The notes under the pieces are model-generated. The model saw nothing but the letters and a program-made list of their open reading frames with translations. It did not search any database and was not told the DNA's origin. This document shows positions 7,894 to 15,427 of a stretch of 34,094 nucleotides of DNA, in pieces. The stretch is from Hyphomicrobiaceae bacterium (lineage in GTDB: Bacteria; Pseudomonadota; Alphaproteobacteria; Rhizobiales; HXMU1428-3), in the NCBI GenBank assembly GCA_021775775.1, contig JAJFHF010000194.1, positions 1 through 34,094 of the forward strand, written 5' to 3'. The translations under genes were made by a program, and so were the position numbers. Every line of letters begins with the position of its first letter. Position 1 is the first letter of the stretch.

Positions 7894-8643
7894 ATGAAAT
7901 CCCAAACAAAGATTTATTGGCATCTTGCCATATTGATTTTTAATCTAACATGGATCACACCTGTTTTAAGTCAGCAAGCACCTATTTTAAGTCAGCAAGC
8001 GAGTATTTGTTCCGGCACTACCAGCAAAGGTAGCCTCATAGATGGTGTTAAACTTCCCAAACGGGGGGGTAATTATCAATCTTACTCAGATGCCGCCTGG
8101 GCAATGGGCAGAACATATGTCCATTCCAAAGTATATGCGGTGATGCTAGAGGCTTATCGAGAGATCCAGATTGAAGCCCCAAAAAAAGTTTTTGTCTATG
8201 GCGAAACAGGATGGAAAGCTGGTGGCCGCTTTCGCCCTCACAAAACCCATCAAAATGGTTTGTCCGTGGATTTTATGGTTCCTGTGATCAATAAGCAAAA
8301 TATCTCTGTGCCACTTGCTTGCTCAGTCTTCAATAAGTTTTGCTATTCTATAGAATTCGATCAAAATGGAAAAAAAGACAATTTAAGAATTGATTTTGAG
8401 GCAATGGCCGAACATATCTATTGGCTTCACAAAAAGGCCATTGCTCATGGAATAGATATTTGGCGTGTTATCTTCGACCCAAAATTGCAACACAAATTAA
8501 ATAGCAGTCCCCATTGGCCTTATTTGAAAAAAAATATCCAGTTCTCTAAAAAAAGATCATGGGTTAGGCATGATGAGCATTACCATGTTGATTTTAAAGT
8601 AAAGTGCCTAGATCTTAAAGGGCGTCCCGCTCTTAAAAAGTAG
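7894..8643 (+). CDS. exported M74-family (MepA-like) murein endopeptidase homologue
   Basis: A 249-residue protein with an N-terminal signal sequence (hydrophobic about 9-25). Metal-site motifs of penicillin-insensitive murein endopeptidase are present: H116-KT-H119-QNGLSV-D126, and near the C-terminus H226-DE-H229-Y-H231. MepA cleaves D-alanyl-meso-diaminopimelate cross-links in peptidoglycan, so a periplasmic peptidoglycan-trimming role is likely. The C-terminal part is shorter than in E. coli MepA. The start ATG has no strong RBS. It begins 103 bp after the ABC operon and may be independent. Confidence 0.8.
   Translation: MKSQTKIYWHLAILIFNLTWITPVLSQQAPILSQQASICSGTTSKGSLIDGVKLPKRGGNYQSYSDAAWAMGRTYVHSKVYAVMLEAYREIQIEAPKKVFVYGETGWKAGGRFRPHKTHQNGLSVDFMVPVINKQNISVPLACSVFNKFCYSIEFDQNGKKDNLRIDFEAMAEHIYWLHKKAIAHGIDIWRVIFDPKLQHKLNSSPHWPYLKKNIQFSKKRSWVRHDEHYHVDFKVKCLDLKGRPALKK
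7960..8001 (+). repeat. in-frame 21-bp tandem duplication inside the M74 homologue
   Basis: Two consecutive 21-nt units (7960-7980 and 7981-8001) share the core TTTTAAGTCAGCAAGC and differ at two positions. They encode the repeated heptad PVLSQQA / PILSQQA at the predicted signal-peptide cleavage zone. Confidence 0.85.
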
Positions 8644-8720
8644 ACAAGAATGTTATAATCATTATGGATAACAAATGAGTGCCATTGAAACTGTGACGTT
8701 TATAGGAAAGGTTTAGGTCT

Positions 8721-9395
8721 ATGAGATATTATATCCACGCTCTGTCCCTTATATGGTTGGTCTTAAGCAGCCCGGTTTGCGCCGGCGAGGTCTCCACAAC
8801 GTTTCCCGATAAAATAATACCAGGTGACAAATATGTTTTTTATGTCCATGGCGGTAAGTATGATCAAACAAACAAAATCCCAGATCATGCGGTTTTTGGT
8901 AAATATGATTTGGAAGGCATAACGCAGGCCTTGCAAGATGATAGCTATCACTTAATCGCCATGCCAAGGCCCGTAAAAATGAAAAAACTCGGCGCCAGTG
9001 CCCGGCTAGCCAGTAATGTCGAGCAACTTATTTTAAATGGCGTTAATCCAAAAGATATCTCTCTTGTCGGTTTTTCTAGCGGGGCCATTATTGTTATTTT
9101 GGCCGCCTCTAAACTTGAAAAAGATCAAATCAATCTCGTTCTATTGGCCGGCTGCGCTGGGGTGGTTATGTGGGACAACAGCGTTAAAGTGTGGGGGCAT
9201 GTGCTCTCTTTATACGACAAAAAAGATGACTTTGTTGCCTCTTGTACGGTGCTAAAATCGCGTGGCGGCAGCGTCAGTTCTTTTGCCGAAACGGTGTTAA
9301 ATTCAGGCAAAGGTCATGGTGTGTTTTTTAACCCTGCACCTGAGTGGGTCGATCCTGTAAAACAGTGGATCAAAACGGATCACACAAAAAAATAA
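8721..9395 (+). CDS. secreted alpha/beta-hydrolase
   Basis: This 224-residue protein has a signal peptide (MRYYIHALSLIWLVLSSPVCA, cut near A21). The core begins YVFYVHGG (38-45), a strand and HG oxyanion loop. The nucleophile elbow is GFSSG with S119. Candidate acid residues are D166, D169 or D170, and the catalytic His is probably H199 in GKGHGVFF. This is the standard order of an alpha/beta-hydrolase triad. The protein is small, without an obvious lid. Substrate is unknown; a periplasmic esterase or lipase-like activity is the plain reading. RBS AGGAAAGG precedes the start. It converges with the next gene across 10 bp. Confidence 0.8.
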   Translation: MRYYIHALSLIWLVLSSPVCAGEVSTTFPDKIIPGDKYVFYVHGGKYDQTNKIPDHAVFGKYDLEGITQALQDDSYHLIAMPRPVKMKKLGASARLASNVEQLILNGVNPKDISLVGFSSGAIIVILAASKLEKDQINLVLLAGCAGVVMWDNSVKVWGHVLSLYDKKDDFVASCTVLKSRGGSVSSFAETVLNSGKGHGVFFNPAPEWVDPVKQWIKTDHTKK

Positions 9396-9405
9396 AACAA
9401 TAAAC

Positions 9406-9822
9406 CTATTTTCGTTTTAACTCAGCGCAGCCGGCTGTGGCTTTGGGGCCCGCTTCAATATAACACGCGCTAATCAGATCTTTGCCTAAGATGCGCCCGT
9501 GATTATAGCCATGGCTGTGGGTGCTGACCCAAGTAAAAGAGATGTTGTCAGGATAAATCACCCCTAAAAAGTTATAAATGGTTCCTGCATAGTTAAATTG
9601 CCCCTTAAACCGCCGTCCCTTTTGCTCAATAATTTGAATGGTCTTAGGGCGCGAGAGATATCCTTTTTTAGCAGATATTGAGTTGTTGGTCCCTATCCAC
9701 GTACCAACAAGATTAGGAGCATCTTCTTGTGCCCTCAATTGGGGCAGGGCAGGGCTTAGCAAGAGCGCCGCAAGCACAAGTGTAAAAAAACTAATTTTAA
9801 AATTTAAAGGGTGGTGGTCCAT
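9406..9822 (-). CDS. small secreted protein, possibly beta-barrel, unknown function
   Basis: A 138-residue protein with a signal peptide (hydrophobic about 11-27, likely cut after LRA at about 31). The mature part starts near DAPNLVGTWIGTNN and continues with alternating strands (TIQIIEQKGRRFKGQFNY, FLGVIYPDNISFTWV). The 'GTW-G' opening recalls small lipocalin or avidin-like barrels, but no family is recognised with certainty. Two Cys lie near the C-terminus (SACYIEAG, AGCAEL). RBS AAAAGG lies upstream. The stop is 10 bp from that of the convergent hydrolase gene. Confidence 0.65.
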   Translation of the reverse strand: MDHHPLNFKISFFTLVLAALLLSPALPQLRAQEDAPNLVGTWIGTNNSISAKKGYLSRPKTIQIIEQKGRRFKGQFNYAGTIYNFLGVIYPDNISFTWVSTHSHGYNHGRILGKDLISACYIEAGPKATAGCAELKRK

Positions 9823-10314
9823 GAAGGGTAAGCCTTTTCACTCATCTTTGCTTTGCATGAAAACAAATGCAAATGGTACAACTGCATTAAACTTACCCCA
9901 CTCAGGCTAATTATCTTAGTATTTTTTCGTTTTCAACTGTTTTTTGAGTTCAGCAATGCGTTCTTTTCAAGCTGCTTCAACAAGTTGGTGTTAATGTTTC
10001 ATGCGGTCGACAAGCCATTCTCGCGTCTTCTTGTTAAATTATAGATGATCATTAATTGCTTTGGCAAATATTCGAAGTCAATGTAAAAAATCTAGATTTT
10101 AAATGTGAGATTACGATCCGCATAGGGCATTCATGAATTTGCTCAATTGGTGTTATGAAGCACAAATCTTAGATATGTTTTAGACATTCTTGCTGCTCCG
10201 TCATCTGCGTGGGTACGAGCTGATGGAGCAGCGTTGATGTTGTGTCGATTTGGGACCGGTTAAGAGGCAGTCAAAACGGGGGCAAATGACACTTTATTGT
10301 TATTAAGTGCTTTT
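9823..10314. other. gene-poor region between convergent and minus-strand genes
   Basis: No intact gene. It contains the upstream region of the small secreted protein, a possible decayed coding remnant (9916-10080, listed separately), and a weak CACTT/AAGTG stem near 10290-10309 just past the enoyl-CoA hydratase stop. The rest looks unstructured. Confidence 0.45.
9916..10080 (-). pseudogene. possible decayed 3' end of a coding sequence
   Basis: One minus-strand frame reads protein-like segments: an upstream stretch IFAKAINDHL, then NKKTREWLVDRMKH, HQLVEAA and KERIAELKKQLKTKKY before a TAA at 9916-9918. It is broken by in-frame stops at 9967-9969, 9991-9993 and near 10039. The last segment looks like a charged coiled coil. 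The parent gene is not identified, and chance cannot be excluded. Confidence 0.3.
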
Positions 10315-11160
10315 CTAATTCACATCTTGGATTTTCACAAGCATATCTGACCAGGCGCGTTGATTGTCCATATCGAACTGGGCTCCTTGTTCATCTGCCC
10401 ATTTAAAACGTTTGAGAGCGGGCGTTTGGCTGGTTGCCTGATATAACCAATAAGCTTCTGAACGTAATGCTTCTTCAATTGGCCGATCGATAGACTCGTA
10501 AACAGCTTGTTTGGTTGCATTGATAGATTCAGATGGCCAAAGCGCAATTCGTTTTGCTAGATCTTCTACGAAAGGCCCGATCTCCTCTGCATCCAATGCA
10601 CGGTTTATGGTTCCGTAAAATTCAGCTCTGTCAGCGTCAAAATCACGAGCGCTCAAAACGATTTCAAGTGCGCGACCAAGGCCAACCTGACGTGCCATTC
10701 GAGAGGCCCCCCCGCCGCATGGTAAAATACCCATACCAACCTCCATTTGCATGAAACGGGCTTTGCCGCGTGCGGCAAAACGCATGTCACAAGCAAGCGC
10801 AAATTCGTGACCGCCACCACGTGCGAATCCCTCAATCTTGGCAATTGTCGCTTGGGGCAATTTACTGATCCGTTCCAGAACAACTTGGAGGTCCAGAAGC
10901 TTTACCTCGTCACGCGAGACCGCTTTGTCTGACATATCTTTTAAGAAATTTGTGTCTGCATGAGCCACGAAAATCTCTGGGTTGGCTGACTGGAACACCA
11001 CCACTTTTACAGTGCTGTCGGCTTCTAGTTTTTGTGCCAAACGGTTGAGGTCTGCCAACATTGGCAGGCCTTGAATGTTAACCGGGCCGTAGTCAAATGT
11101 GACCCAAGCAATGGCCTCTTTAATTGTGATGTCAAACGTGGTGAAATTGTCGTAATCCAT
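10315..11160 (-). CDS. enoyl-CoA hydratase/isomerase (crotonase) family protein
   Basis: A 281-residue crotonase-fold protein. The oxyanion-hole elements are visible as FVAHADTNFL and GFARGGGHEFALACDMRFAA. The segment MEVGMGILPCGGGASRMARQVG matches the helix carrying the catalytic Glu in hydratases, with a Glu kept. The family hydrates or isomerises acyl-CoA thioesters, but members vary widely. RBS AAGGAA precedes the ATG. It lies 236 bp downstream of the SDR gene on the same strand, so it may belong to the same regulated locus or be separate. Confidence 0.85.
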   Translation of the reverse strand: MDYDNFTTFDITIKEAIAWVTFDYGPVNIQGLPMLADLNRLAQKLEADSTVKVVVFQSANPEIFVAHADTNFLKDMSDKAVSRDEVKLLDLQVVLERISKLPQATIAKIEGFARGGGHEFALACDMRFAARGKARFMQMEVGMGILPCGGGASRMARQVGLGRALEIVLSARDFDADRAEFYGTINRALDAEEIGPFVEDLAKRIALWPSESINATKQAVYESIDRPIEEALRSEAYWLYQATSQTPALKRFKWADEQGAQFDMDNQRAWSDMLVKIQDVN

Positions 11161-11396
11161 TGAGAAGTTCCTTTTTATTGCTCAGTGGCCCTAGAGCCGC
11201 TAGTTGATTTGATAGTGAAAAATTGATCGCTTTGTGAGGTTACATAAACCTGCTGCGATACAGATAATTTTTATTTGCTCTTGATTGAAACGCTTACTTG
11301 CGTGCAAGAGGATGATGTTTCTTTCAACAAGCTGATTTGCATTTGCTATTTGTGGCGCCGTGAACGAGTTGATTGATTTTGCACCTGGTAAATGTG

Positions 11397-12206
11397 TTAG
11401 ACATTAATCTTTGCGAGCACTGCCTCAACAGCTTCGACAAGTTGTTCGTTTTTCTTCGTATCAAGCGCATCAGGATGAGGTTTTGCAAACTGCCCATGAT
11501 CATTGTCAAAGTACTGTCCAGATGCATTTGCAAATTCATCGCTTAAGGCGGCACGAACGAGAATGTCAGCGCCAACGCTAAGATCGCTTCCTTGAATGCC
11601 ATAAGCGTCTTTTACCATTTTACTGGCCAGGAGCGATGCTGGATTGACGGCAATGATTAACGGACCCTTTTGCCCAAGAGAGCGAGCCAGATGAAATGAC
11701 CACATTGTAATGGCAAGCTTGCTTTGGGCGTAAGCTGCCTGGTCATCTAATCGGACATTGGCGGCAAATGCTTTGAGGTCGGTGGGTGATTGTGCCGCCG
11801 ACGATAGATTGATGACGCGACCATCGGCGCGCAAAAGAGGCAAGAGGCGCTTCGTCAAAAGATAGGGTGCAATGGTATTGACGATGAAACGCAGATCAAA
11901 GCCCTCTTCTGTCACAGGATTTGGCACCTTATAAACGCCAGCGTTGTTAATTAGCACATCGAGATGTTCGTGTTTATTGCTGATCGCTTTGGCGAGCGCC
12001 TCGACATCCGACATTTTTGACAGATCAGCTTGATAGGTTTCTATGGTTCCGACACCTTCAACCTGACCTAGTTGTTTTTCAACGTCTGCCAGCTTTTGTG
12101 CGCTACGGCCATGTACCAATAGTGTGTGACCTTGCTGCGCCAACATTTTCGCCGTTTCAAGGCCAATGCCATCTGTTGATCCCGTGATTAGAATTATTTT
12201 TGTCAT
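11397..12206 (-). CDS. short-chain dehydrogenase/reductase (SDR)
   Basis: From the ATG at 12206 (269 residues), with GGAAG upstream: TGSTDGIG (8-15) is the NAD(P)-binding glycine motif, NNAG lies at 87-90, and the catalytic residues are S135/S136, Y159 and K163 (YAQSK). This is a classical SDR resembling the retinol-dehydrogenase/WWOX-like group. The reading frame extends upstream to 12308, but that extension overlaps the flavin monooxygenase gene, so I reject it. The monooxygenase stop is 10 bp upstream, implying an operon. The probable role is oxidation or reduction of a hydroxy or keto intermediate. Confidence 0.88.
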   Translation of the reverse strand: MTKIILITGSTDGIGLETAKMLAQQGHTLLVHGRSAQKLADVEKQLGQVEGVGTIETYQADLSKMSDVEALAKAISNKHEHLDVLINNAGVYKVPNPVTEEGFDLRFIVNTIAPYLLTKRLLPLLRADGRVINLSSAAQSPTDLKAFAANVRLDDQAAYAQSKLAITMWSFHLARSLGQKGPLIIAVNPASLLASKMVKDAYGIQGSDLSVGADILVRAALSDEFANASGQYFDNDHGQFAKPHPDALDTKKNEQLVEAVEAVLAKINV

Positions 12207-12216
12207 GATTGCTTCC

Positions 12217-13188
12217 TTAATTTGTAAAGTCTGGCAAAATTTCATCCGCCAATTTTTGAAGTGTTTCCTCACTATTCGCTTGGTTAAAGCGAAGATTGAG
12301 TGCGACATGATTGACGCCGATTTGTTCTCTTGATTTCAAATAGTCACGTAGTGGGTTGATCCCTAGATGCAATCCTAAATGGATTGGTCTGGGCGGGGCG
12401 TCGGGGTCTGGTGCTAGGTCAATATAGAGTGGTTCCATCACGGGTTTATCAAAGGTGTCACTTTTGTTAATTTGTGAGCGAAACTGGTTGATCAGCTGAG
12501 CTTGTGGAGCGGCAGGGCGTGGATATGACATCCAGCCATCCCCATTTGCTGCCACCCAGTCGGCAGATTGTTGAGAGGAACCTGTTACCAGCAAAGGGAG
12601 CTGTCCGCTCATTGGCTTTGGTAACATATCTATGCCGCCCGCTACGTGGCCAAATGTGTTCTCAAAGTTAGGCTTATCTTCGCTCATTGCGCGGATGTAT
12701 TCATAGCTTTCTCGAAACAATTCGCTGCGTTTTGCAAACGGTATATCAAGGGCTGGATATTCCTCTGGCCTGTCACCTGAAGCGATGCCAAGAATGAGCC
12801 TACCATCTGATAATACGTCTGCAGTCGCCGCCGCCTTTGCCACGTGAGCTGGATGACGAAGCGGTAAAACAATGCTTGCGACGCCAAGCGCTATGCGTGA
12901 TGTTTGAGCGGCGAGCGCGCCTAGATAAACGAATGGGTCAAATCCCTGGCCGGCATCGCCGAATGAGGGAACATTGAATGGCACATCACGCAACCAGATG
13001 GCTGAAAATGACAGCGCTTCAGCCATCTGTATGCGTTCAATATGATGCGCCATGGTTGGAATGGGCCCGCTCGAATAAGTCTCGATTGGGACAACCAAGC
13101 CAACTGATAACTTGCCAGGATTGAACACGCTGTTATATCCCGCGTTGATCGCTCTGAACGTATGTTTTTTTTCAACTTCTTTCAGCAT
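12217..13188 (-). CDS. LLM-class (luciferase-like) flavin-dependent oxidoreductase
   Basis: A 323-residue protein from the ATG at 13188, which has AAGGGA about 9 bp upstream. A longer frame to 13269 would overlap the preceding gene, so it is unlikely. The luciferase-like TIM-barrel is recognisable: HHIERIQMAEALSFSAIWLRD, GALAAQTSRIALGVASIVLPLRHPAHVAKAAATADVLSDGRLILGIASG and FRESYEYIRAM. These enzymes use FMNH2 or F420 and often oxygenate small substrates. It is the second gene of the operon led by the CmcJ-like oxygenase. Substrate unknown. Confidence 0.88.
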   Translation of the reverse strand: MLKEVEKKHTFRAINAGYNSVFNPGKLSVGLVVPIETYSSGPIPTMAHHIERIQMAEALSFSAIWLRDVPFNVPSFGDAGQGFDPFVYLGALAAQTSRIALGVASIVLPLRHPAHVAKAAATADVLSDGRLILGIASGDRPEEYPALDIPFAKRSELFRESYEYIRAMSEDKPNFENTFGHVAGGIDMLPKPMSGQLPLLVTGSSQQSADWVAANGDGWMSYPRPAAPQAQLINQFRSQINKSDTFDKPVMEPLYIDLAPDPDAPPRPIHLGLHLGINPLRDYLKSREQIGVNHVALNLRFNQANSEETLQKLADEILPDFTN

Positions 13189-13201
13189 TGCTTCACATCC
13201 C

Positions 13202-13984
13202 TTAGCTGTAGCGAACCAGAGTGCGGCTCTCGATGCTTTTACGAGGCGCCGGGGCATTTTCTCTATCATCCATATCTAAGGCGCTATGAGCAAGGTGTGG
13301 TCGCTCCTTATTGTCATAAATATTGAAAATTGCGACTTCATCTGGGGTCATTTGTGAGAGGTAGAACCAGTTGTGATCATCGTTCGCTGCGACCCCAAGA
13401 ATTTGCCCTACACGATCGGGGTAGATCAACTCAATGGTCATCCAATCTTGGGTTGTCATGGAACTGGGGCGAATGAACCCAAGTGGAGATGTTTTGATAA
13501 TGTTTTCAACTGGGCGCCAGACGTTGACGAAACCATAATGACCCTCTTGGTATGTGCGGGCCTGTTCTTCCCCTAAAATATCAACCAGTCGGCGTTCTGC
13601 CCCTTGGCGGCTGTAATCATTATGGACATTGCGTGCCGGTTTTCGTTCAGCGTTCGGGTCATCGATGCGTACTGTATGGTCAAATATAATCACATCTTGC
13701 GCGTTAATTTTATTTTTGAGTAAGTCGCTCAACTCGTCATCATAGGTTTTTTTCCAATCCGTTGATCCTTCAAAATCCGTTATCTGGCTGGCTTGATTTT
13801 CAAATGTGATGCCATCCTTATTAAAGTTGACTTTGGAGGCACCGTCTCGCAAATCCAAAACATTCACTTTGGTTGGGATAAGTTCTGGTGCCACCAAATT
13901 TCCAATAATGCCATCAACATCAAAATGAAATGCTTGGGTTTTTGTGCTTTTTTTATGATAATTCACTGTGGCAGATGCTTGCAT
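13202..13984 (-). CDS. CmcJ/NvfI-family oxidoreductase (putative Fe/2-oxoglutarate oxygenase fold)
   Basis: A 260-residue protein. Features of the CmcJ/AsaB/NvfI group are visible: FDHTVR (101-106), ARNVHNDYS with a metal-type H121-x-D123, VNVWRPVE (153-160) and SPLGFIRPSSM (166-176). A late strand YLSQMTPDEVAIFNIYDN leads to AHSALD with H233 as the likely distal metal ligand. Known relatives take part in cephamycin and fungal meroterpenoid biosynthesis or in gibberellin-type desaturation; bacterial members are mostly uncharacterised. It heads the operon facing the LysR gene, so it probably acts on the inducing substrate. Confidence 0.8.
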   Translation of the reverse strand: MQASATVNYHKKSTKTQAFHFDVDGIIGNLVAPELIPTKVNVLDLRDGASKVNFNKDGITFENQASQITDFEGSTDWKKTYDDELSDLLKNKINAQDVIIFDHTVRIDDPNAERKPARNVHNDYSRQGAERRLVDILGEEQARTYQEGHYGFVNVWRPVENIIKTSPLGFIRPSSMTTQDWMTIELIYPDRVGQILGVAANDDHNWFYLSQMTPDEVAIFNIYDNKERPHLAHSALDMDDRENAPAPRKSIESRTLVRYS

Positions 13985-14049
13985 TGATTTATCTCCGAAT
14001 TTTTTAAAAGGGCAATGGGCTCAATTTGTTCTTTCCGGATTCAATCTAT

Positions 14050-14073
14050 TGTTTTAAAATACAGTTTAAAACA
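14050..14073. promoter_or_regulatory. inverted repeat, candidate LysR-type operator
   Basis: Arms TGTTTTAAA (14050-14058) and TTTAAAACA (14065-14073) are a perfect 9+9 bp inverted repeat around ATACAG, and include T-N11-A spacing. It lies in the 130-bp gap between the LysR gene and the divergent oxygenase operon, the classic position for a LysR recognition site. Confidence 0.7.
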
Positions 14074-14083
14074 CCTTAAATCA

Positions 14084-14089
14084 TATAAT
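14084..14089 (+). promoter_or_regulatory. candidate -10 element (TATAAT) of the LysR gene
   Basis: A consensus TATAAT sits 26 bp before the LysR start codon. The matching -35 position (about 14061-14066) falls inside the inverted repeat, which would allow autorepression. A second TATAAT at 14107-14112 is too close to the ATG. Confidence 0.4.
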
Positions 14090-14114
14090 AGAATTCGGAT
14101 TTTGGATATAATAA

Positions 14115-15023
14115 ATGGACACTGAAGCTATGCGACTTTTTGTAATGGCTGCTGATTTGCTCAATATCAGTGCTGCGGGCCGTCAACTTGGGCTGGCCCC
14201 TGCTGTTGCGAGCGCGCGCCTTTCAAAGCTGGAAAACCAGGTTGGTGCGGACTTGCTTCATCGCTCGACAAGAAAAGTCGCCTTGTCGCTTGAAGGTGCC
14301 GAATTTCTTCCTTTTGCCAGGGAAATTTTAGCACAAGAAGATGCGGCGCTCGCCGCCTTGGGGCGCGGTAGTGCACAAGTTAGTGGAACGCTTCGGTTCG
14401 CTGCATCAAGTACATTCGCCCAACTTTTCATAGCGCCGATATTGCCAGAATTTCTTGAGCGATATCCTGGTGTGAACCTTGAGCTGAAACTGTCTGATAC
14501 GCGGACAAACCTGATTGAGGGCGGTTTTGATCTGGCTTTACGAAATTACGCCATTGAAGATAGTACTCTCAAAGCAAGAAAACTTGCAGAAGATAGGCGA
14601 ATTTTATGTGCGGCTCCTGACTATCTTGCCCGACAAGGTACGCCTCATAGCCCTGATGACTTAACTCACCATCAAATGCTGACCTTCATGGATGCACTGC
14701 CACGAAAACTGTTGTCGAACAAGGGAAAGCCGCCTTGCACATTTCCACCGCGCGGCGCACAAGAACGGATTGTTTGTGATGATGGTGCGAGCATGAGGAT
14801 TGCGACTATGGCGGGGGTTGGAATCTCGATGAATTCCTTATGGGGCGTTTATAAGGAAATCAAAAACGGCTCACTTGTGCGGGTTTTGCCTGATTATGAA
14901 GTTGAAGATCAATCAGCGATTTGGCTTGTCTATCCCAAATCGAACATTCTGACCGCAAAGGTACGGGTGTTTATCGATTTTCTTTTAGAAAAGATCGGTC
15001 AGCCACCAGCATGGGAGAGATAA
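14115..15023 (+). CDS. LysR-family transcriptional regulator
   Basis: A 302-residue protein with an N-terminal winged helix-turn-helix (residues 1-60: MRLFVMAADLLNISAAGRQL, then VASARLSKLENQVGADLLHRSTRK). The effector-binding domain starts at about 88 (SGTLRFAASSTFAQLFIAPIL). It is divergent from the CmcJ-LLM-SDR operon and probably controls it through the inverted repeat at 14050-14073. Length and domain order are normal. The inducer is unknown. Confidence 0.92.
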   Translation: MDTEAMRLFVMAADLLNISAAGRQLGLAPAVASARLSKLENQVGADLLHRSTRKVALSLEGAEFLPFAREILAQEDAALAALGRGSAQVSGTLRFAASSTFAQLFIAPILPEFLERYPGVNLELKLSDTRTNLIEGGFDLALRNYAIEDSTLKARKLAEDRRILCAAPDYLARQGTPHSPDDLTHHQMLTFMDALPRKLLSNKGKPPCTFPPRGAQERIVCDDGASMRIATMAGVGISMNSLWGVYKEIKNGSLVRVLPDYEVEDQSAIWLVYPKSNILTAKVRVFIDFLLEKIGQPPAWER

Positions 15024-15035
15024 GCTTAGAAGCTT
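15022..15035 (+). terminator. weak hairpin at the end of the LysR gene
   Basis: AAGCT and AGCTT arms around TAGA overlap the stop codon and are followed by GTTTGTTG. The stem is short and the T-run poor, so termination is doubtful. Confidence 0.25.
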
Positions 15036-15232
15036 GTTTGTTGTCTCCACTGGCAAACCTAAAGCGCTCGACTTTGTTAGAGGGGCTTCTTATTGACACC
15101 AACTTTTCAATAATATTTTCCCCTTTAACTTTATATCATTGTCGGCCTCTTCCTTGGGAAATCATGAACAAATTAGTTTGCGTATGTCTCTTTTTTCGCG
15201 CTTTTATGAGACATGTTTTGATGGAAGCTGAC

Positions 15233-15249
15233 TTTCCATGTGCTGGAAA
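15233..15249. promoter_or_regulatory. inverted repeat, candidate HupR upstream activator site
   Basis: TTTCCA-TGTGC-TGGAAA is a perfect 6+6 bp repeat with a 5-nt spacer, centred about 121 bp before the expected transcription start. This is a usual place for a sigma-54 activator to bind. The 5-nt spacing resembles the TTG-N5-CAA site reported for Rhodobacter HupR, though the arms differ. Confidence 0.5.
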
Positions 15250-15303
15250 TAACTGGTTGATGGGATTCCATAGATTGTTGGGTGTTGATCAGTACAAAAC
15301 ATG

Positions 15304-15316
15304 TAATTAATTGATT
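15304..15316 (-). promoter_or_regulatory. candidate IHF-binding site
   Basis: The complement reads AATCAATTAATTA, an exact match to WATCAANNNNTTR. It lies between the activator-like repeat and the -24 element, where IHF bends DNA at many sigma-54 promoters. IHF control of hupS is known in Rhodobacter capsulatus. Confidence 0.6.
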
Positions 15317-15335
15317 CTTAACGAAATATTCAAAG

Positions 15336-15350
15336 TGGCGCATTCCTTGC
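15336..15350 (+). promoter_or_regulatory. sigma-54 (-24/-12) promoter of hupS
   Basis: TGGCGCATTCCTTGC has GG at 15337-15338 and GC at 15349-15350 with the required 10-nt spacing, and matches the TGGCAC-N5-TTGC consensus but for one base. Transcription should start near 15362, about 66 bp before the hupS ATG. Confidence 0.85.
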
Positions 15351-15427
15351 TCTGTTCACTCATTAACAGCCGTTAGTTTTATAATTCTAGCGGTAAGGTT
15401 TTTATCAATGGTGGAGGGATAATAATA

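Larger units (their letters stand above)
15036..15427 (+). promoter_or_regulatory. hupS upstream control region
   Basis: No gene is apparent in this 390-bp stretch. It holds several inverted repeats, including ATGTCTC (15184-15190) with GAGACAT (15208-15214), and ATGGAA (15221-15226) with TTCCAT (15234-15239). It also holds an activator-like repeat, an IHF consensus and a -24/-12 promoter, listed separately. GGAGGG precedes the hupS ATG. Confidence 0.6.

Noticed and set aside
5258-8001. Tandem duplications as a CRISPR or mobile-element signal
   Set aside because: Only two copies each, no spacers, no transposase or terminal repeats nearby.
12207-12308. Longer SDR start adding 34 residues
   Set aside because: It overlaps the flavin monooxygenase gene, and the TGxxxGIG motif would be displaced from the usual N-terminal position.
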